Origin: Martinezella multihospitum
Lineage (GTDB): Bacteria > Pseudomonadota > Alphaproteobacteria > Rhizobiales > Rhizobiaceae
Length of the DNA stretch: 64,000 bases
Direction: 5' to 3'
NCBI RefSeq assembly: GCF_900094585.1
Contig: NZ_FMAG01000002.1
Span: 915,760-979,759, forward strand
Positions 9,035 to 17,906 of the stretch are shown here, one piece after another. Numbering within the stretch: position 1 is the first letter of the stretch; each line of letters starts with the position of its first letter. The notes below the pieces were generated by a model. It had not been told where the DNA came from, made no database searches, and saw nothing but the letters and a program-made list of their open reading frames with translations. Made by a program: the position numbers and the translations under genes.

Positions 9035-9613
9035 GTGCAGAATTTAATCGTAGAGCCGTTGACGCCAGGCCGATGGGACGATTTCGAGGCGTTATTTGGG
9101 CCAAGCGGCGCCTGCTATGGTTGTTGGTGTACCTATTTCCGCGTCCCGACATCGCAGCGCAAGACGATGGATGCGGCAGCAAAGAAGCAGTTGATCGAGG
9201 AACGCATCGCGGTAGGGCCGCCGCCCGGGCTTCTAGGCTATATCGACGGGCAGCCGATTGCCTGGGTGCAGGTCGGTCCACGTACCGAGCTGCCGCAATG
9301 GAATTCGCCGAAAACAGTGTCGCGTCCGCTCGATCCCGCCGATGCGGAAGACAGCTCGGTCTGGGCGGTGAGCTGTTTCTTCATAAATTCGAAGGATCGC
9401 GGCAAGGGACACAGCCATCGCATGTTGTCGGAGGCCGTGAATTTCGCCCGTGCGTCCGGCGCGCGGCTGCTGGAAGGCTGTCCGATCGAGCGTACGAAAC
9501 AGTCGAAATCCGTCGGCCTCTACGTCGGCTCGCAGCGCATATTCGAGGCGGCCGGATTTTCGGAAGTTGCGAAGCGCAAGGATGGCAGGCCTCTGATGCG
9601 CTTCGTGTTCTGA
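9035..9613 (+). CDS. GNAT-family N-acetyltransferase
   Basis: A 192-residue acetyltransferase. The start is a GTG at 9035 behind a strong GGGGAGGCGGGA site; the TTG at 8996 would place this site inside the gene. The N-terminal half has a cysteine-rich motif ([12 protein letters not shown]) typical of a rhizobial subgroup. The acetyl-CoA-binding region is [19 protein letters not shown], with the characteristic R/KGxG-like loop, followed by the conserved aromatic [15 protein letters not shown] near the C-terminus. The substrate is unknown. It is convergent with the HAD-like gene 17 bases downstream and divergent from dinB. Confidence 0.8.
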   Translation: MQNLIVEPLTPGRWDDFEALFGPSGACYGCWCTYFRVPTSQRKTMDAAAKKQLIEERIAVGPPPGLLGYIDGQPIAWVQVGPRTELPQWNSPKTVSRPLDPADAEDSSVWAVSCFFINSKDRGKGHSHRMLSEAVNFARASGARLLEGCPIERTKQSKSVGLYVGSQRIFEAAGFSEVAKRKDGRPLMRFVF

Positions 9614-9630
9614 GGGTGGTTTGGGCGGCG

Positions 9631-10278
9631 TCAGCGCGTGATATGGGCCTGGATCAGCGGCGCTGCCTGGCTCCATTCGTTGGCTTCGGGAATGCCCGTC
9701 GGCGCCGCAGGCGCCATGCGATGAACGATGGAATCAGGCTTCAGATTGATCAGGAGGCACTCCGGAACATGCTCGCTGACCGAATGCAGATTGTGGGCCA
9801 TGTCATCGACGAAGGCGACGGGCATCTCGCGCCGTCGATGCAGCGAACGCACGATCGGCCCCTTCGGCTGCAGCGACGCGAGCAACGGATAGGCAAGCTC
9901 GAGCCTGTCGAGGAGCCGTCGTCTCTGCTCCCAGAACTGCGGCGGCATGGCCGTGAGGAAAACGATGTCAGCGTCTTTCGAGAATTCGCCGAGCGTGTCG
10001 ACGACGCGATCGAAAGGCGTCTGCCATTGCTCCTGCGCCTCGAAGAAGGCCTCGATCAGCCGGTGAACATCCTTTTCTTCCAGCGCAGAGCCATTGGCCT
10101 TGGAGACGATGTTGCCCGTCAGCCGGAAGGAACGCGGCAGGAATTCATGGCCTTCGGCGTCGATGAAGGTCAGGAAGGGCGCAAAGAAGTGCAAGACGAC
10201 GTCGTCGACATCGCAAACGATCAACGGCCGCTCCTGCAGCCGGATATGCGACACGTCGAATTCGATCGGGGCATCCAT
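9631..10278 (-). CDS. HAD-like hydrolase family protein
   Basis: A 215-residue cytoplasmic protein. The N-terminus contains VCDVDDVVLHFF, matching the HAD nucleophile motif DxDxx, with a helical cap segment (residues ~35-100). A second HAD-like motif is VFLTAMPP (S/T of motif II) and a late acidic FVDDMAHNL corresponds to motif IV. This arrangement fits a small phosphohydrolase of unknown substrate. The stop of the DUF3572 gene is only two bases from this start, so the two are co-transcribed. Confidence 0.7.
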   Translation of the reverse strand: MDAPIEFDVSHIRLQERPLIVCDVDDVVLHFFAPFLTFIDAEGHEFLPRSFRLTGNIVSKANGSALEEKDVHRLIEAFFEAQEQWQTPFDRVVDTLGEFSKDADIVFLTAMPPQFWEQRRRLLDRLELAYPLLASLQPKGPIVRSLHRRREMPVAFVDDMAHNLHSVSEHVPECLLINLKPDSIVHRMAPAAPTGIPEANEWSQAAPLIQAHITR

Positions 10279-10280
10279 GA

Positions 10281-10589
10281 TCAGTATTCTCCAGAGGCAA
10301 GGCCGGGCGGCGAGAAATGTACCGACGCGGCAGCGACGGCCTCCGGCGGAATGCCGCTGGCCTCGCAGAAGGCCAGCAATGTCGGTTCGTGGTTCATGAG
10401 GAAATCGAGCATGCCGGCAAGAAAGGCGGGCTCGTTGATGGCGTTGCGTACCTGTGCCGGCTCCACGCCCGTCAGTGCCAAGAAGCGGCCGAACATATCC
10501 GGTTCATTGGCCAGCCAGCCGAGTGCGGCGATCGCAGTCTCTTGCGGGTCGGCCGCGCTCTTCTTCGGGTTCTTGAAGTTACTTTGCAT
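10281..10589 (-). CDS. DUF3572 domain protein
   Basis: A 102-residue soluble protein with the pattern ETAIAALGWLANEPDMFGRFLALTG near the N-terminus and a conserved GMLDFLMNHEPTLLAFCE block. I recognise it as DUF3572, a small alphaproteobacterial family of unknown function. It is the first gene of a two-gene leftward unit with the HAD-like gene and is divergent from divK, which starts 131 bases away. Confidence 0.8.
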   Translation of the reverse strand: MQSNFKNPKKSAADPQETAIAALGWLANEPDMFGRFLALTGVEPAQVRNAINEPAFLAGMLDFLMNHEPTLLAFCEASGIPPEAVAAASVHFSPPGLASGEY

Positions 10590-10720
10590 TTTGAAGGGTG
10601 AGTTACCTATTTTTCAACCAAATGCCGGTAGTTTGCGATTCAACTATTTCTGGAATCGGTTCCTCGCGACCCTATATTTCGAGAGAATGGATGCAATACC
10701 GGATGCAGGGACAGCTTTCC

Positions 10721-11092
10721 ATGCCTAAGCAGGTAATGATTGTAGAAGACAATGAGCTGAATATGAAGCTCTTTCGCGATCTGATCGAGGCTTCCGGCTA
10801 CACGACGATCCAGACCCGCAACGGCATGGAAGCGCTCGATCTCGCGCGCAAGCATCGCCCGGACCTGATTCTCATGGATATCCAGCTGCCGGAGGTTTCC
10901 GGCCTGGAAGTCACCAAATGGCTGAAGGAAGACGACGATCTGCACGTGATCCCCGTGATCGCGGTCACCGCCTTCGCCATGAAGGGCGATGAGGAGCGCA
11001 TTCGCCAGGGCGGTTGCGAGGCCTATGTTTCGAAGCCGATTTCGGTGCCGAAATTCATTGAGACCATAAAGACCTATCTGGGCGACGCCTGA
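10721..11092 (+). CDS. divK: Single-domain response regulator DivK
   Basis: A 123-residue receiver-only protein. Phospho-accepting D53 lies in LILMDIQLP; the acidic pair is E9-D10, the switch threonine lies in VIAVTAFAM, and the lysine in VSKPISVP. DivK is a diffusible cell-cycle regulator that, phosphorylated by histidine kinases of the DivJ/PleC type, controls the DivL-CckA-CtrA pathway. I take the ATG at 10721 because it begins exactly at the receiver fold; the frame opens earlier at 10598 with no homologous sequence. pleD follows 16 bases downstream, the same arrangement as in Caulobacter. Confidence 0.93.
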   Translation: MPKQVMIVEDNELNMKLFRDLIEASGYTTIQTRNGMEALDLARKHRPDLILMDIQLPEVSGLEVTKWLKEDDDLHVIPVIAVTAFAMKGDEERIRQGGCEAYVSKPISVPKFIETIKTYLGDA

Positions 11093-11108
11093 TGATGGGG
11101 AAGAGCTG

Positions 11109-12482
11109 ATGACCGCACGCATTCTGGTAGTCGACGATATTCCGGCCAATGTGAAGCTTCTGGAAGCGCGGCTGCTTGCCGAATACTTCGAAGTGCTGAC
11201 AGCCGAAGACGGCTTGAAGGCGCTCGCCATCTGCGCGAATACGCAGGTCGATCTCATCCTTCTCGATATTATGATGCCCGGCATGGACGGTTTTGAGGTG
11301 TGCGAACGCCTGAAGTCCGATCCTCGCACCGCCCACATCCCTGTCGTCATGGTGACGGCGCTCGATCAGCCCGCCGACCGTGTGCGCGGCCTCAAAGCCG
11401 GTGCCGACGATTTCCTGACCAAGCCCGTCAACGACCTGCAGCTCATCTCGCGCGTCAAGAGCCTGCTTCGCCTCAAGACGTTGAGCGACGAGCTGCATAT
11501 GCGCAACGAGACCGCGCGCAATTTCGGTATCGATGATCTGATGCGGGCTGGCGACGGCCGCGCCGAGGAAACCGGTCAGGTACTACTGGTCGACGGCCGC
11601 GCCAATTCGCAGGAGCGCATAATCCGCACGCTCAAGCCGATTGCCCAGGTCGTCGCGATGTCCGATCCGCAGGCCGCTCTGTTCGAGGCCGCCGAACGGC
11701 CATTTGAGCTGGTCATCGTCAATTCGAATTTCGACGACTACGACCCGTTGCGGCTTTGCTCGCAGCTTCGTTCGCTGGAGCGCACGCGTTTTCTGCCCGT
11801 GCTGCTGGTGACGGAGCAGGGCGCAGACGACATGATCGTCCGCGCGCTGGATCTCGGCGTCAACGATTATATCGTCCGGCCGATCGATCCGAACGAACTC
11901 GTCGCACGCTGCCTCACGCAGATACGCCGCAAACGCTACAATGATCGCCTGCGCGCCAGCGTACAGCAGACGATCGAGCTTGCTGTCACCGACGCGCTCA
12001 CCGGTTTGCATAACAGGCGCTATCTCGACAATCATCTCAAGGTGCTTTTCGACCGCTCCTTGGCGCGGGGCCGGCCTCTCTCGATATTGATTACCGATAT
12101 CGATCGCTTCAAGACTGTCAACGATACCCATGGTCACGATGCCGGCGATGAAGTTCTCAAGGAATTTGCCGCGAGAATCCGTTCCACGGTGCGCGGCGCA
12201 GATCTCGCCTGCCGTTATGGGGGCGAGGAGTTCGTTGTGGTCATGCCGGATACGCCTGCCGATACGGCCGCCGCGGTCGCAGAACGCCTACGCGCTGCGG
12301 TAGAAAATATGCCGGTGAAATTACGCGAAAACGGTGTTGCGCTTAACATCACCGCATCCTTCGGAATTTCGTGCCGTTTGGAGACAATCGAGACGCCGGA
12401 GCAGTTGATGAAGCAGGCGGACCTTGCGCTTTACGAGGCCAAAAGAGCAGGACGCAACAGGGTTGTCGCTTCAGCGGCCTAG
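11109..12482 (+). CDS. pleD: Diguanylate cyclase response regulator PleD
   Basis: A 457-residue protein with two tandem receiver domains and a C-terminal GGDEF domain that makes cyclic di-GMP. The first receiver carries D53 in LILLDIMMP; the second (about 155-270) is the dimerisation adaptor. The catalytic motif is GGEEF at residues 371-375, and an RxxD inhibitory site (R362, D365) precedes it by five residues, so product inhibition is expected. In Caulobacter PleD drives polar differentiation. A ribosome-binding site (GGGGAAGAG) precedes the ATG, and divK lies directly upstream in the same unit. Confidence 0.95.
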   Translation: MTARILVVDDIPANVKLLEARLLAEYFEVLTAEDGLKALAICANTQVDLILLDIMMPGMDGFEVCERLKSDPRTAHIPVVMVTALDQPADRVRGLKAGADDFLTKPVNDLQLISRVKSLLRLKTLSDELHMRNETARNFGIDDLMRAGDGRAEETGQVLLVDGRANSQERIIRTLKPIAQVVAMSDPQAALFEAAERPFELVIVNSNFDDYDPLRLCSQLRSLERTRFLPVLLVTEQGADDMIVRALDLGVNDYIVRPIDPNELVARCLTQIRRKRYNDRLRASVQQTIELAVTDALTGLHNRRYLDNHLKVLFDRSLARGRPLSILITDIDRFKTVNDTHGHDAGDEVLKEFAARIRSTVRGADLACRYGGEEFVVVMPDTPADTAAAVAERLRAAVENMPVKLRENGVALNITASFGISCRLETIETPEQLMKQADLALYEAKRAGRNRVVASAA

Positions 12483-12970
12483 GGATGAATGGTCGAGAAG
12501 TGCGGTTACCCATGAATATTGAGGGTATTTTTCAGGTTTTGAACAACAATTCAAAATTTTTTGTTCTTTATCCTGCGGGCATAACCACATAGCGCTGTTT
12601 TAAAGAAACGTTGCATACTTATACTTTTGAATTTGGTGGATGCCTTCGCTTTTAGGGTGCTTTTGAAATATTCTTGTTATGCCGACATATAGTTTTGTTT
12701 TGTTGATTGCTTGTTGATGAGATGTCCGCTGAAAGGTGATGGATTAACTGAATGTAATTTGTATATTCAAATGCTCTTGAATATCTGTATTCGATCTTTT
12801 CTACCAAAGGAGGCGTTATCACTTTATGCTTGATGGTTTCTTGAGTTTATTTCACTAAGACTATCGGACATTCCTTTCCACCAAAGTCATGAATTTTAAC
12901 CATCCGAGCAGACAAGCATTTTTTATCATTAAGAATTTGTTGATTTTCTTTCGATTTCGCGCGAATTTAG
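12483..12970. other. AT-rich intergenic stretch, no gene recognised
   Basis: Nearly 490 bases that are strikingly AT-rich compared with the flanking genes. I see no conserved protein. A full anti-ribosomal AAAGGAGG at 12806-12813 precedes an ATG at 12826 that opens only ten codons. A 26-codon frame from 12512 follows pleD but has no ribosome-binding site. The stretch leads into the small RNA candidate at 12975. Confidence 0.5.
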
Positions 12971-12974
12971 TCCC

Positions 12975-13157
12975 GTAGATGAACAACCCGCAAGGGTTCC
13001 AAGATACCCCATGATGCTCAGGTCCGCCGCATCTCCTGGGTCGTGGGGTCGGTCGGCTGGCAGGCAGAAGATAACGGTTCCTCGTGCCGTTTTGCAGGCT
13101 AGCCGGCCCCCAATTTAAAACGCCGCTCTTCGTTCATCGAAGGCGGCGTTTTTCTTT
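12975..13157 (+). ncRNA. Candidate structured small RNA ending in an intrinsic terminator
   Basis: Four stem-loops follow one another. They are AACCC/GGGTT closing a GCAA tetraloop (12985-12998); CCCCATGA paired with TCGTGGGG enclosing CTCAGG/CCTGGG (13007-13048); an 11-pair stem GGTCGGCTGGC with GCTAGCCGGCC (13051-13108) enclosing AACGG/CCGTT; and a GC-rich terminator with a T-run. A possible promoter is TTGATT with GAATTT 17 bases later, just upstream. No open frame fits. I could not assign it to 6S, SRP, tmRNA or RNase P RNA, and the boundaries are estimates. Confidence 0.55.
13117..13157 (+). terminator. Intrinsic terminator of the small RNA candidate
   Basis: AACGCCGC pairs with GCGGCGTT, extended inside by CTTCG/CGAAG around a TTCAT loop, and is followed by TTTCTTTT. 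It is a strong rho-independent terminator on the plus strand, about 630 bases after the pleD stop. Confidence 0.8.
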
Positions 13158-13227
13158 TAGCCGGGCAATTGCAAGCGGCCGGTATTGCAGCAAAATCGAG
13201 CAACGCTCGCACAAGCGTCGACAAAAC

Positions 13228-13264
13228 AAAAAAGGCGCCAACCCGAGGGTTAAGCGCCTTTTTG
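13228..13264 (-). terminator. Intrinsic terminator of rpmG, probably bidirectional
   Basis: AAAAAAGGCGC and GCGCCTTTTT form a stem with a nested AACCC/GGGTT. A-run and T-run flank it on both sides, so it can stop transcription in either direction. It lies 20 bases beyond the rpmG stop. Confidence 0.8.
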
Positions 13265-13284
13265 TAACCTGAAGTTTAGGAAAC

Positions 13285-13452
13285 TTACTTGATCTTCGTT
13301 TCCTTGAACTCGACGTGCTTCTTAGCGATCGGGTCGTACTTCGTCTTCGTCATCTTGTCCGTCATCGTACGGCTGTTCTTCGTCGTGACGTAGAAGAAAC
13401 CGGTGTCGGCCGTCGACAGCAGCTTGATCTTGATGGTGGTAGCCTTGGCCAT
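13285..13452 (-). CDS. rpmG: 50S ribosomal protein L33
   Basis: A 55-residue ribosomal protein beginning [19 protein letters not shown] and ending [10 protein letters not shown], the standard bacterial L33. It sits on the large subunit near the E site. It lacks the zinc-binding CxxC pairs, so it is the zinc-independent form. The start at 13452 has an AGGACG site; the longer frame to 13533 is leader. A promoter and a stable leader hairpin lie upstream and a terminator downstream, so it is a single-gene transcript. Confidence 0.95.
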   Translation of the reverse strand: MAKATTIKIKLLSTADTGFFYVTTKNSRTMTDKMTKTKYDPIAKKHVEFKETKIK

Positions 13453-13479
13453 GGTCGTCCTGCCTTTAATAAAAATGAA

Positions 13480-13512
13480 CGCCGTGGACGGCCAGTGCGG
13501 AGGTCCACGGCG
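13480..13512 (-). promoter_or_regulatory. Stable hairpin in the rpmG leader
   Basis: A perfect ten-pair stem (CGCCGTGGAC with GTCCACGGCG) closes a 13-base loop, 27 bases upstream of the rpmG start. It would lie in the 5' untranslated RNA and could be a translational control element or simply protect the message. Confidence 0.5.
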
Positions 13513-13524
13513 AATTCTGGCGCG

Positions 13525-13552
13525 AAAATACAAATCGCGCCCGAAAAGTCAA
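13525..13552 (-). promoter_or_regulatory. Probable housekeeping promoter of rpmG
   Basis: On the minus strand TTGACT at 13552-13547 and TATTTT at 13530-13525 are separated by 16 bases. The predicted start lies just upstream of the leader hairpin. The -35 element overlaps the last codons of the MFS gene. Confidence 0.5.
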
Positions 13553-14733
13553 CCTCTGTTGCCCATGAAAAGCAGCCGTATCCCCGAAAGGAAGACATAA
13601 AGGCCGAAGAAAAACGCCACAGCCCAGGCAAAGCCGCTGGGATTGGCGAGATCCATGGCGGTGCCGATGGTCGGCGGCCCGAGAACCATGCCGACCGCGT
13701 AACAGAAGACGAAGGCCGCATTGGCCGCGACAAGATCGACTCCGGTCAGCCGAGTCCCGAGATGGCTGAGTCCGACCGTATACATGCCCGAAACGCAGCC
13801 ACCCCAGAAAAGCAGGATGATTGCGAGAATGATCCAGTTCGATGACAGCGATGGCAGCAGGAGCGCGCCGACAAGCCCGATCGTGGCCATGATCGACAAA
13901 AGGGGGCGCTTGTCGCGCATGCGGTCGGCAAGCAGACCAAGCGGAATCTGGAAGACGAAATTGCCGACGCCCATGACGGTCAGTAGCAATGCGGCCTGAG
14001 ACTCGTTGAAGCCGAGACGCGTCGCATAGCTGGTGAAGAGTGATCCGCCGCCGACGGTGACTGCGCCGAACACGAAGACCGCGGCCGTCGCCGTCGGCAC
14101 CAGGAAGATGTAGCGGACGAAATGCAATTCCGGCTTCTCGTCGACGATCGGGCTTTCGTTGCGGGCGATGAAGATCGGGATGGCGGCTGCCAGGATAATG
14201 CAGGCGCCGATGATGAAGGGCATCAAGCCTTCGCTGCCGACAACGGAAAAGAGCAAGGGGCCGGCCGCAAAACCGAGCGAGAAGACGGTGGAATAGAGGC
14301 CGAGCACGAAGCCGCGCTTCGAGGGCGGCGAGGCGGCGTTGATCCAGAATTCCGACAGGATGAAAAGGGTCGTGGTCGCACCATGGAAAACGATGCGCAG
14401 CGGGAACCATAAAAGCAGGTTCTCCGCATAATAGAAGCCGAGCGAGCTCAAGGCCGACAGGAAGACGGCCCAGATCATCGTCTGCACGACGCCGAAGCGG
14501 TGCGCGAGCTTCGTGGTGATGACCGCGGCCAGCATCGAAGCGACGCCCATCATCGCGGTATTGAGCCCGATCAGGCTTGAGGGAACGCCGCGTTTTTCAA
14601 GAATGATGCTCAGAAGCGGCAGGCCAAGCCCGATGGCGATGCCGACGGCGGATACAGACGCTATGGCTGCGACGAGCGAAGGCCAGTGAATTTCTTCGAC
14701 ATGGCCGGCCTTGTCGTTCGTCGGTTCAAGCAT
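13549..14733 (-). CDS. MFS transporter
   Basis: A 394-residue inner-membrane permease with about twelve hydrophobic segments. The loop after the second one (TTKLAHRFGVVQTM) and the corresponding loop of the second half (LLADRMRDKRPL) match the MFS motif-A pattern. It resembles the YcaD/YfcJ-like drug or metabolite exporters, but the substrate cannot be read. The start at 14733 follows CAGGAA at proper spacing. It is the same direction as rpmG but separated from it by an independent promoter. Confidence 0.85.
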   Translation of the reverse strand: MLEPTNDKAGHVEEIHWPSLVAAIASVSAVGIAIGLGLPLLSIILEKRGVPSSLIGLNTAMMGVASMLAAVITTKLAHRFGVVQTMIWAVFLSALSSLGFYYAENLLLWFPLRIVFHGATTTLFILSEFWINAASPPSKRGFVLGLYSTVFSLGFAAGPLLFSVVGSEGLMPFIIGACIILAAAIPIFIARNESPIVDEKPELHFVRYIFLVPTATAAVFVFGAVTVGGGSLFTSYATRLGFNESQAALLLTVMGVGNFVFQIPLGLLADRMRDKRPLLSIMATIGLVGALLLPSLSSNWIILAIILLFWGGCVSGMYTVGLSHLGTRLTGVDLVAANAAFVFCYAVGMVLGPPTIGTAMDLANPSGFAWAVAFFFGLYVFLSGIRLLFMGNRG

Positions 14734-15039
14734 AAACGGATTCCTGGAGCATGAGACGGTCGAATCGATCCGGACGCGGAACATAGAAAGGCACGGCTCG
14801 GCCAAATTCAGGTGACGGGTCGGCTTTCATGAGATCGGTCAAACCCTCCGGAATGGTCCCCTTGACGCGGGGCATGTTCAGACAAGAAATGTTGCCGATG
14901 TCAAGCCGTTGCTGATGAACGAGCTCGCGCGAATGGCGAATATCGGTCGAATCGACGACGATTCCCGATAGAAGAGTGTGATGTCGCGAGACAACTTCGG
15001 CCATGGGCGCTGGCCGGCTTCGAGGGTGGGCACCTATCG
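14734..15039 (-). other. Leader region of the MFS gene, no supported gene
   Basis: An open frame of 113 codons (15067-14726) spans this gap and overlaps the MFS start by eight bases, but its codon use is unlike the neighbours and I recognise no domain. A CTTGAC hexamer near 14909 on the minus strand may be the -35 of an MFS promoter. Otherwise I see nothing. Confidence 0.35.
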
Positions 15040-15495
15040 TCACGAACGATCGTTCCCCTGATCCCATTCCTCCGGGCTGTCATCATGGCCGCCGAAGCCA
15101 TGCATGCGCAGCGCCCATTGCAGGCCGATGACGCCACCTTTAATCGGCTGGATGATGGCAAGCGCCGCGATAACGGTGATCGGCGCCCAGATGGCGAGAT
15201 GCGCCCAGAGCGGCAGCTTGAAGGTCATGTCCGTCAGCATGTAGCCGCCGACGATGAGATGGCCGAGAACGAGGATCACCAGATAAGGCGGCAGGTCGTC
15301 GGCGCGCTGGTGGGAGATATCTTCGTCGCAGACCGCACAACGGTCGACAGGCTTCAGGAAAGCGCGAAAGAGCTTGCCGGTGCCGCAGCGCGGGCAGCGG
15401 TTCAGCATGCCGCGGGAAATCGACCGCCCGAGCGGACGTTCGCTCTCGTCTGAACCACCGAAACGGATAGGAGAGTCGGATGGGCTGCCCGTCAT
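15040..15495 (-). CDS. DUF983 family membrane protein
   Basis: A 151-residue protein with an N-terminal zinc-ribbon-like domain (CPRCGTGKLF and a second pair CAVCDEDI). Two transmembrane helices follow (LVILVLGHLIVGGYMLTD and LAIWAPITVIAALAII). This order of CxxC pairs then paired helices is DUF983, an alphaproteobacterial family of unknown role. It starts 32 bases after rnr and is probably its co-transcribed neighbour. Confidence 0.85.
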   Translation of the reverse strand: MTGSPSDSPIRFGGSDESERPLGRSISRGMLNRCPRCGTGKLFRAFLKPVDRCAVCDEDISHQRADDLPPYLVILVLGHLIVGGYMLTDMTFKLPLWAHLAIWAPITVIAALAIIQPIKGGVIGLQWALRMHGFGGHDDSPEEWDQGNDRS

Positions 15496-15527
15496 GAATA
15501 CGCTTCCTCCGTGCCGGCAGCCGTCTT

Positions 15528-17906
15528 CTACCTGCGGCCGCGCGGCGGTCTCGTGCCCGGTGCCTTGCGGGCCTGGTTCTTGTTGCGGCGGGTCGCCTTG
15601 TGGAAGGAACGCACCGCCGTCGGCATAGGCTTACCATCGCTCAGCATTTCGAAGCGCAACGCTCCGGCAAGCGGCACAGCTTCCGCCAGCCTCACCGTCA
15701 CATCGTCGCCGAGGCGATAGCCGAGCCCCGTTCTTTCACCTGTCAGCGCCTGATGCGCCTCGTCATAGATGAAGTAATCGGTGCCGAGCGTAGATATAGG
15801 GATGAAACCGTCGGCGCCATAGTCCGGCAGGGTGACAAAGAGTCCCGATTTGGTGACGCCGCCAACGCGCGCCTCGAATTCCGCACCAACCTGACCGGCA
15901 AGGTGATGGGCGATCAGCCGATCCACAGTCTCGCGCTCGGCAGCCATGGCGCGGCGCTCGAAGGTCGAGATTTCGGCGGCGATATCGTCGAGCGACGCCT
16001 CTTCATCAGGCGTGATCCCGCCTTCGCCGAGGCCAAGCGAGCCGACGAGGGCGCGATGTACGATCAGGTCGGCATAACGGCGGATCGGCGAGGTGAAGTG
16101 GGCGTACTTCATCAGGTTGAGGCCAAAGTGTCCGATATTGTCAGGGCTGTAGATCGCCTGGCTCTGCGAGCGCAACACCATTTCGTTGACCATGGTCTGA
16201 TGCGCCGTACCCTCGGCCTTGGCGAGAATGCCGTTGAAGCTGTTGGCACGCACATTGCCGCCCTTGGCAAGCGATATGCCGAGGGTCGCCAGGAATTCGC
16301 GCAGCACTTCCTGCTTGGCGAGCGTCGGCCCGTCATGGATGCGGTAGATCAGCGCTTGCTTGCGCTTCTCCAGCGTCTCGGCGGCAGCGACGTTCGCCTG
16401 GATCATCATCTCTTCGATGAGCTTGTGCGCATCGAGGCGTGGCGGCACGACGACGCGATCGACAGTGCCATCCGGCTTCAGCAGAATCTTGCGTTCCGGC
16501 ATGTCGAGCTCAAGCGGCTGACGCCGGTCACGGCCCTTCTTCAAAATCTCATAGGCGTGCCAGAGCGGCTTCAATATCGGCTCCAGCATCGGCCCAGTCT
16601 TGTCATCGGGCTTGCCGTCGATCGCCGCCTGCGCCTGCTGGTAGGAAAGCTTGGCCGCACTCTTCATCATGATGCGATGGAAGGTGTGCCCCGCCTTGCG
16701 CCCTTCCTTGGAGAAGATCATCCGCACGGCGAGAGCAGGGCGGTCGACGCCTTCCTTCAGCGAGCAGAGATCGTTGGAGATGCGCTCGGGCAGCATCGGC
16801 ACGACACGGTCGGGGAAATAGACCGAATTGCCGCGCTTCAAGGCTTCGCGGTCGAGCGGCGAGTTCGGGCGCACATACCAGGAGACATCGGCAATGGCGA
16901 CGGTGACGATCACGCCATCCGGATTGTCGGGCGAGGGGTCCATTTCGGCGTAGACGGCATCGTCATGGTCCTTGGCATCGGCCGGATCGATCGTGATCAG
17001 CGGCAGGCTGCGCCAATCCTCGCGGTGCGACATGGTGGCCGGCTTGGCGGCATCGGCCTCCGCAATCACGGGAGCCGGAAACACGTGCGGGATACCGTGC
17101 GCGTGAATGGCGATCATCGAGATCGCCTTTTCCGAGGCGACGGAGCCGACCACAGATAGAACCTTGGCGCGAGCAAGACCGAATCGGCCGAGACGGGCCA
17201 CTTCGACCTCGACCAGATCGCCATCCTTGGCGCCGCCGGTATAATCCGGATCGATCACCATTTCTTCGCCGCGCCGCTCGATCGGCATCAGCCGACCGCC
17301 GCCACCGGGTGTCTCGCGGAAGACGCCCATGGAGGCGCCCTGTCGCTTGTCGATGACCTTGATGATGCGGGCCGTATAGGCCGGACCGCCACGATCGACC
17401 GCCGGGAAGATCTTGGCGAGAATGCGGTCGCCCATACCGGCGGCCGGGGCCTTGCCCTTGCCGTTACGGCCGGCCGGCGAGGAGGATTGCTTGATCATCA
17501 CAGCGGGTGCGACGCCATTTTCCTCAGCCCATTCGGCTGGGCGGCCGATCAGTATGCCATCCTTGTCGCGGGTGGTGATATCGAGGACGGCGATCGGCGG
17601 CAACGCGCCGGGGCGGATGAGCGACTTGCGGCTCTTCTGCACCATGCCTTCTTGCTCGAGCTCGCGCAGCAATTCCTTCAGCGCGACGCGGCTCTCGCCC
17701 TTCAGGCCGAAGGCCTTGGCCAGTTCGCGCTTGGAAGCCTGCTGCGGGTGGTCGGCGATAAAGCGGAGAAGCACCTCGCGCGGCGGCAATTCGCCATGGA
17801 CGATAGCCATCATCGGCTCGGCGTCACCGCCTGCCTTGCCGGCGCGGCCGGGTTTGCCGGAACGACGTTCCGACGATGGATTCCTGCCGCGCGGTTCTCT
17901 GCTCAC
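15528..17906 (-). CDS. rnr: Ribonuclease R
   Basis: A 792-residue 3'-5' exoribonuclease that degrades structured RNA. From the N-terminus: a basic tail, a winged-helix segment (residues ~40-95), cold-shock domains, the RNB catalytic domain with the acidic motif DPADAKDHDDAVYAE, an S1 domain (ARVGGVTKSGLFVTL), and a lysine/arginine-rich C-terminus. The start is a GTG that overlaps the topA stop by four bases (GTGA), which implies translational coupling. It lies in the leftward run from topA through DUF983. Confidence 0.93.
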   Translation of the reverse strand: MSREPRGRNPSSERRSGKPGRAGKAGGDAEPMMAIVHGELPPREVLLRFIADHPQQASKRELAKAFGLKGESRVALKELLRELEQEGMVQKSRKSLIRPGALPPIAVLDITTRDKDGILIGRPAEWAEENGVAPAVMIKQSSSPAGRNGKGKAPAAGMGDRILAKIFPAVDRGGPAYTARIIKVIDKRQGASMGVFRETPGGGGRLMPIERRGEEMVIDPDYTGGAKDGDLVEVEVARLGRFGLARAKVLSVVGSVASEKAISMIAIHAHGIPHVFPAPVIAEADAAKPATMSHREDWRSLPLITIDPADAKDHDDAVYAEMDPSPDNPDGVIVTVAIADVSWYVRPNSPLDREALKRGNSVYFPDRVVPMLPERISNDLCSLKEGVDRPALAVRMIFSKEGRKAGHTFHRIMMKSAAKLSYQQAQAAIDGKPDDKTGPMLEPILKPLWHAYEILKKGRDRRQPLELDMPERKILLKPDGTVDRVVVPPRLDAHKLIEEMMIQANVAAAETLEKRKQALIYRIHDGPTLAKQEVLREFLATLGISLAKGGNVRANSFNGILAKAEGTAHQTMVNEMVLRSQSQAIYSPDNIGHFGLNLMKYAHFTSPIRRYADLIVHRALVGSLGLGEGGITPDEEASLDDIAAEISTFERRAMAAERETVDRLIAHHLAGQVGAEFEARVGGVTKSGLFVTLPDYGADGFIPISTLGTDYFIYDEAHQALTGERTGLGYRLGDDVTVRLAEAVPLAGALRFEMLSDGKPMPTAVRSFHKATRRNKNQARKAPGTRPPRGRR

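Noticed and set aside
8968..10728. 586-codon rightward frame over the acetyltransferase, HAD-like and DUF3572 genes
   Set aside because: It lies across three real genes in other frames and lacks a coherent domain.
12975..13157. 6S, SRP, tmRNA or RNase P RNA
   Set aside because: The layout of consecutive hairpins and the lack of their signature loops do not match any of these families as I know them.
14726..15067. 113-codon leftward frame overlapping the MFS start
   Set aside because: Codon use unlike neighbours, no domain and no ribosome-binding site; treated as leader, though not fully excluded.
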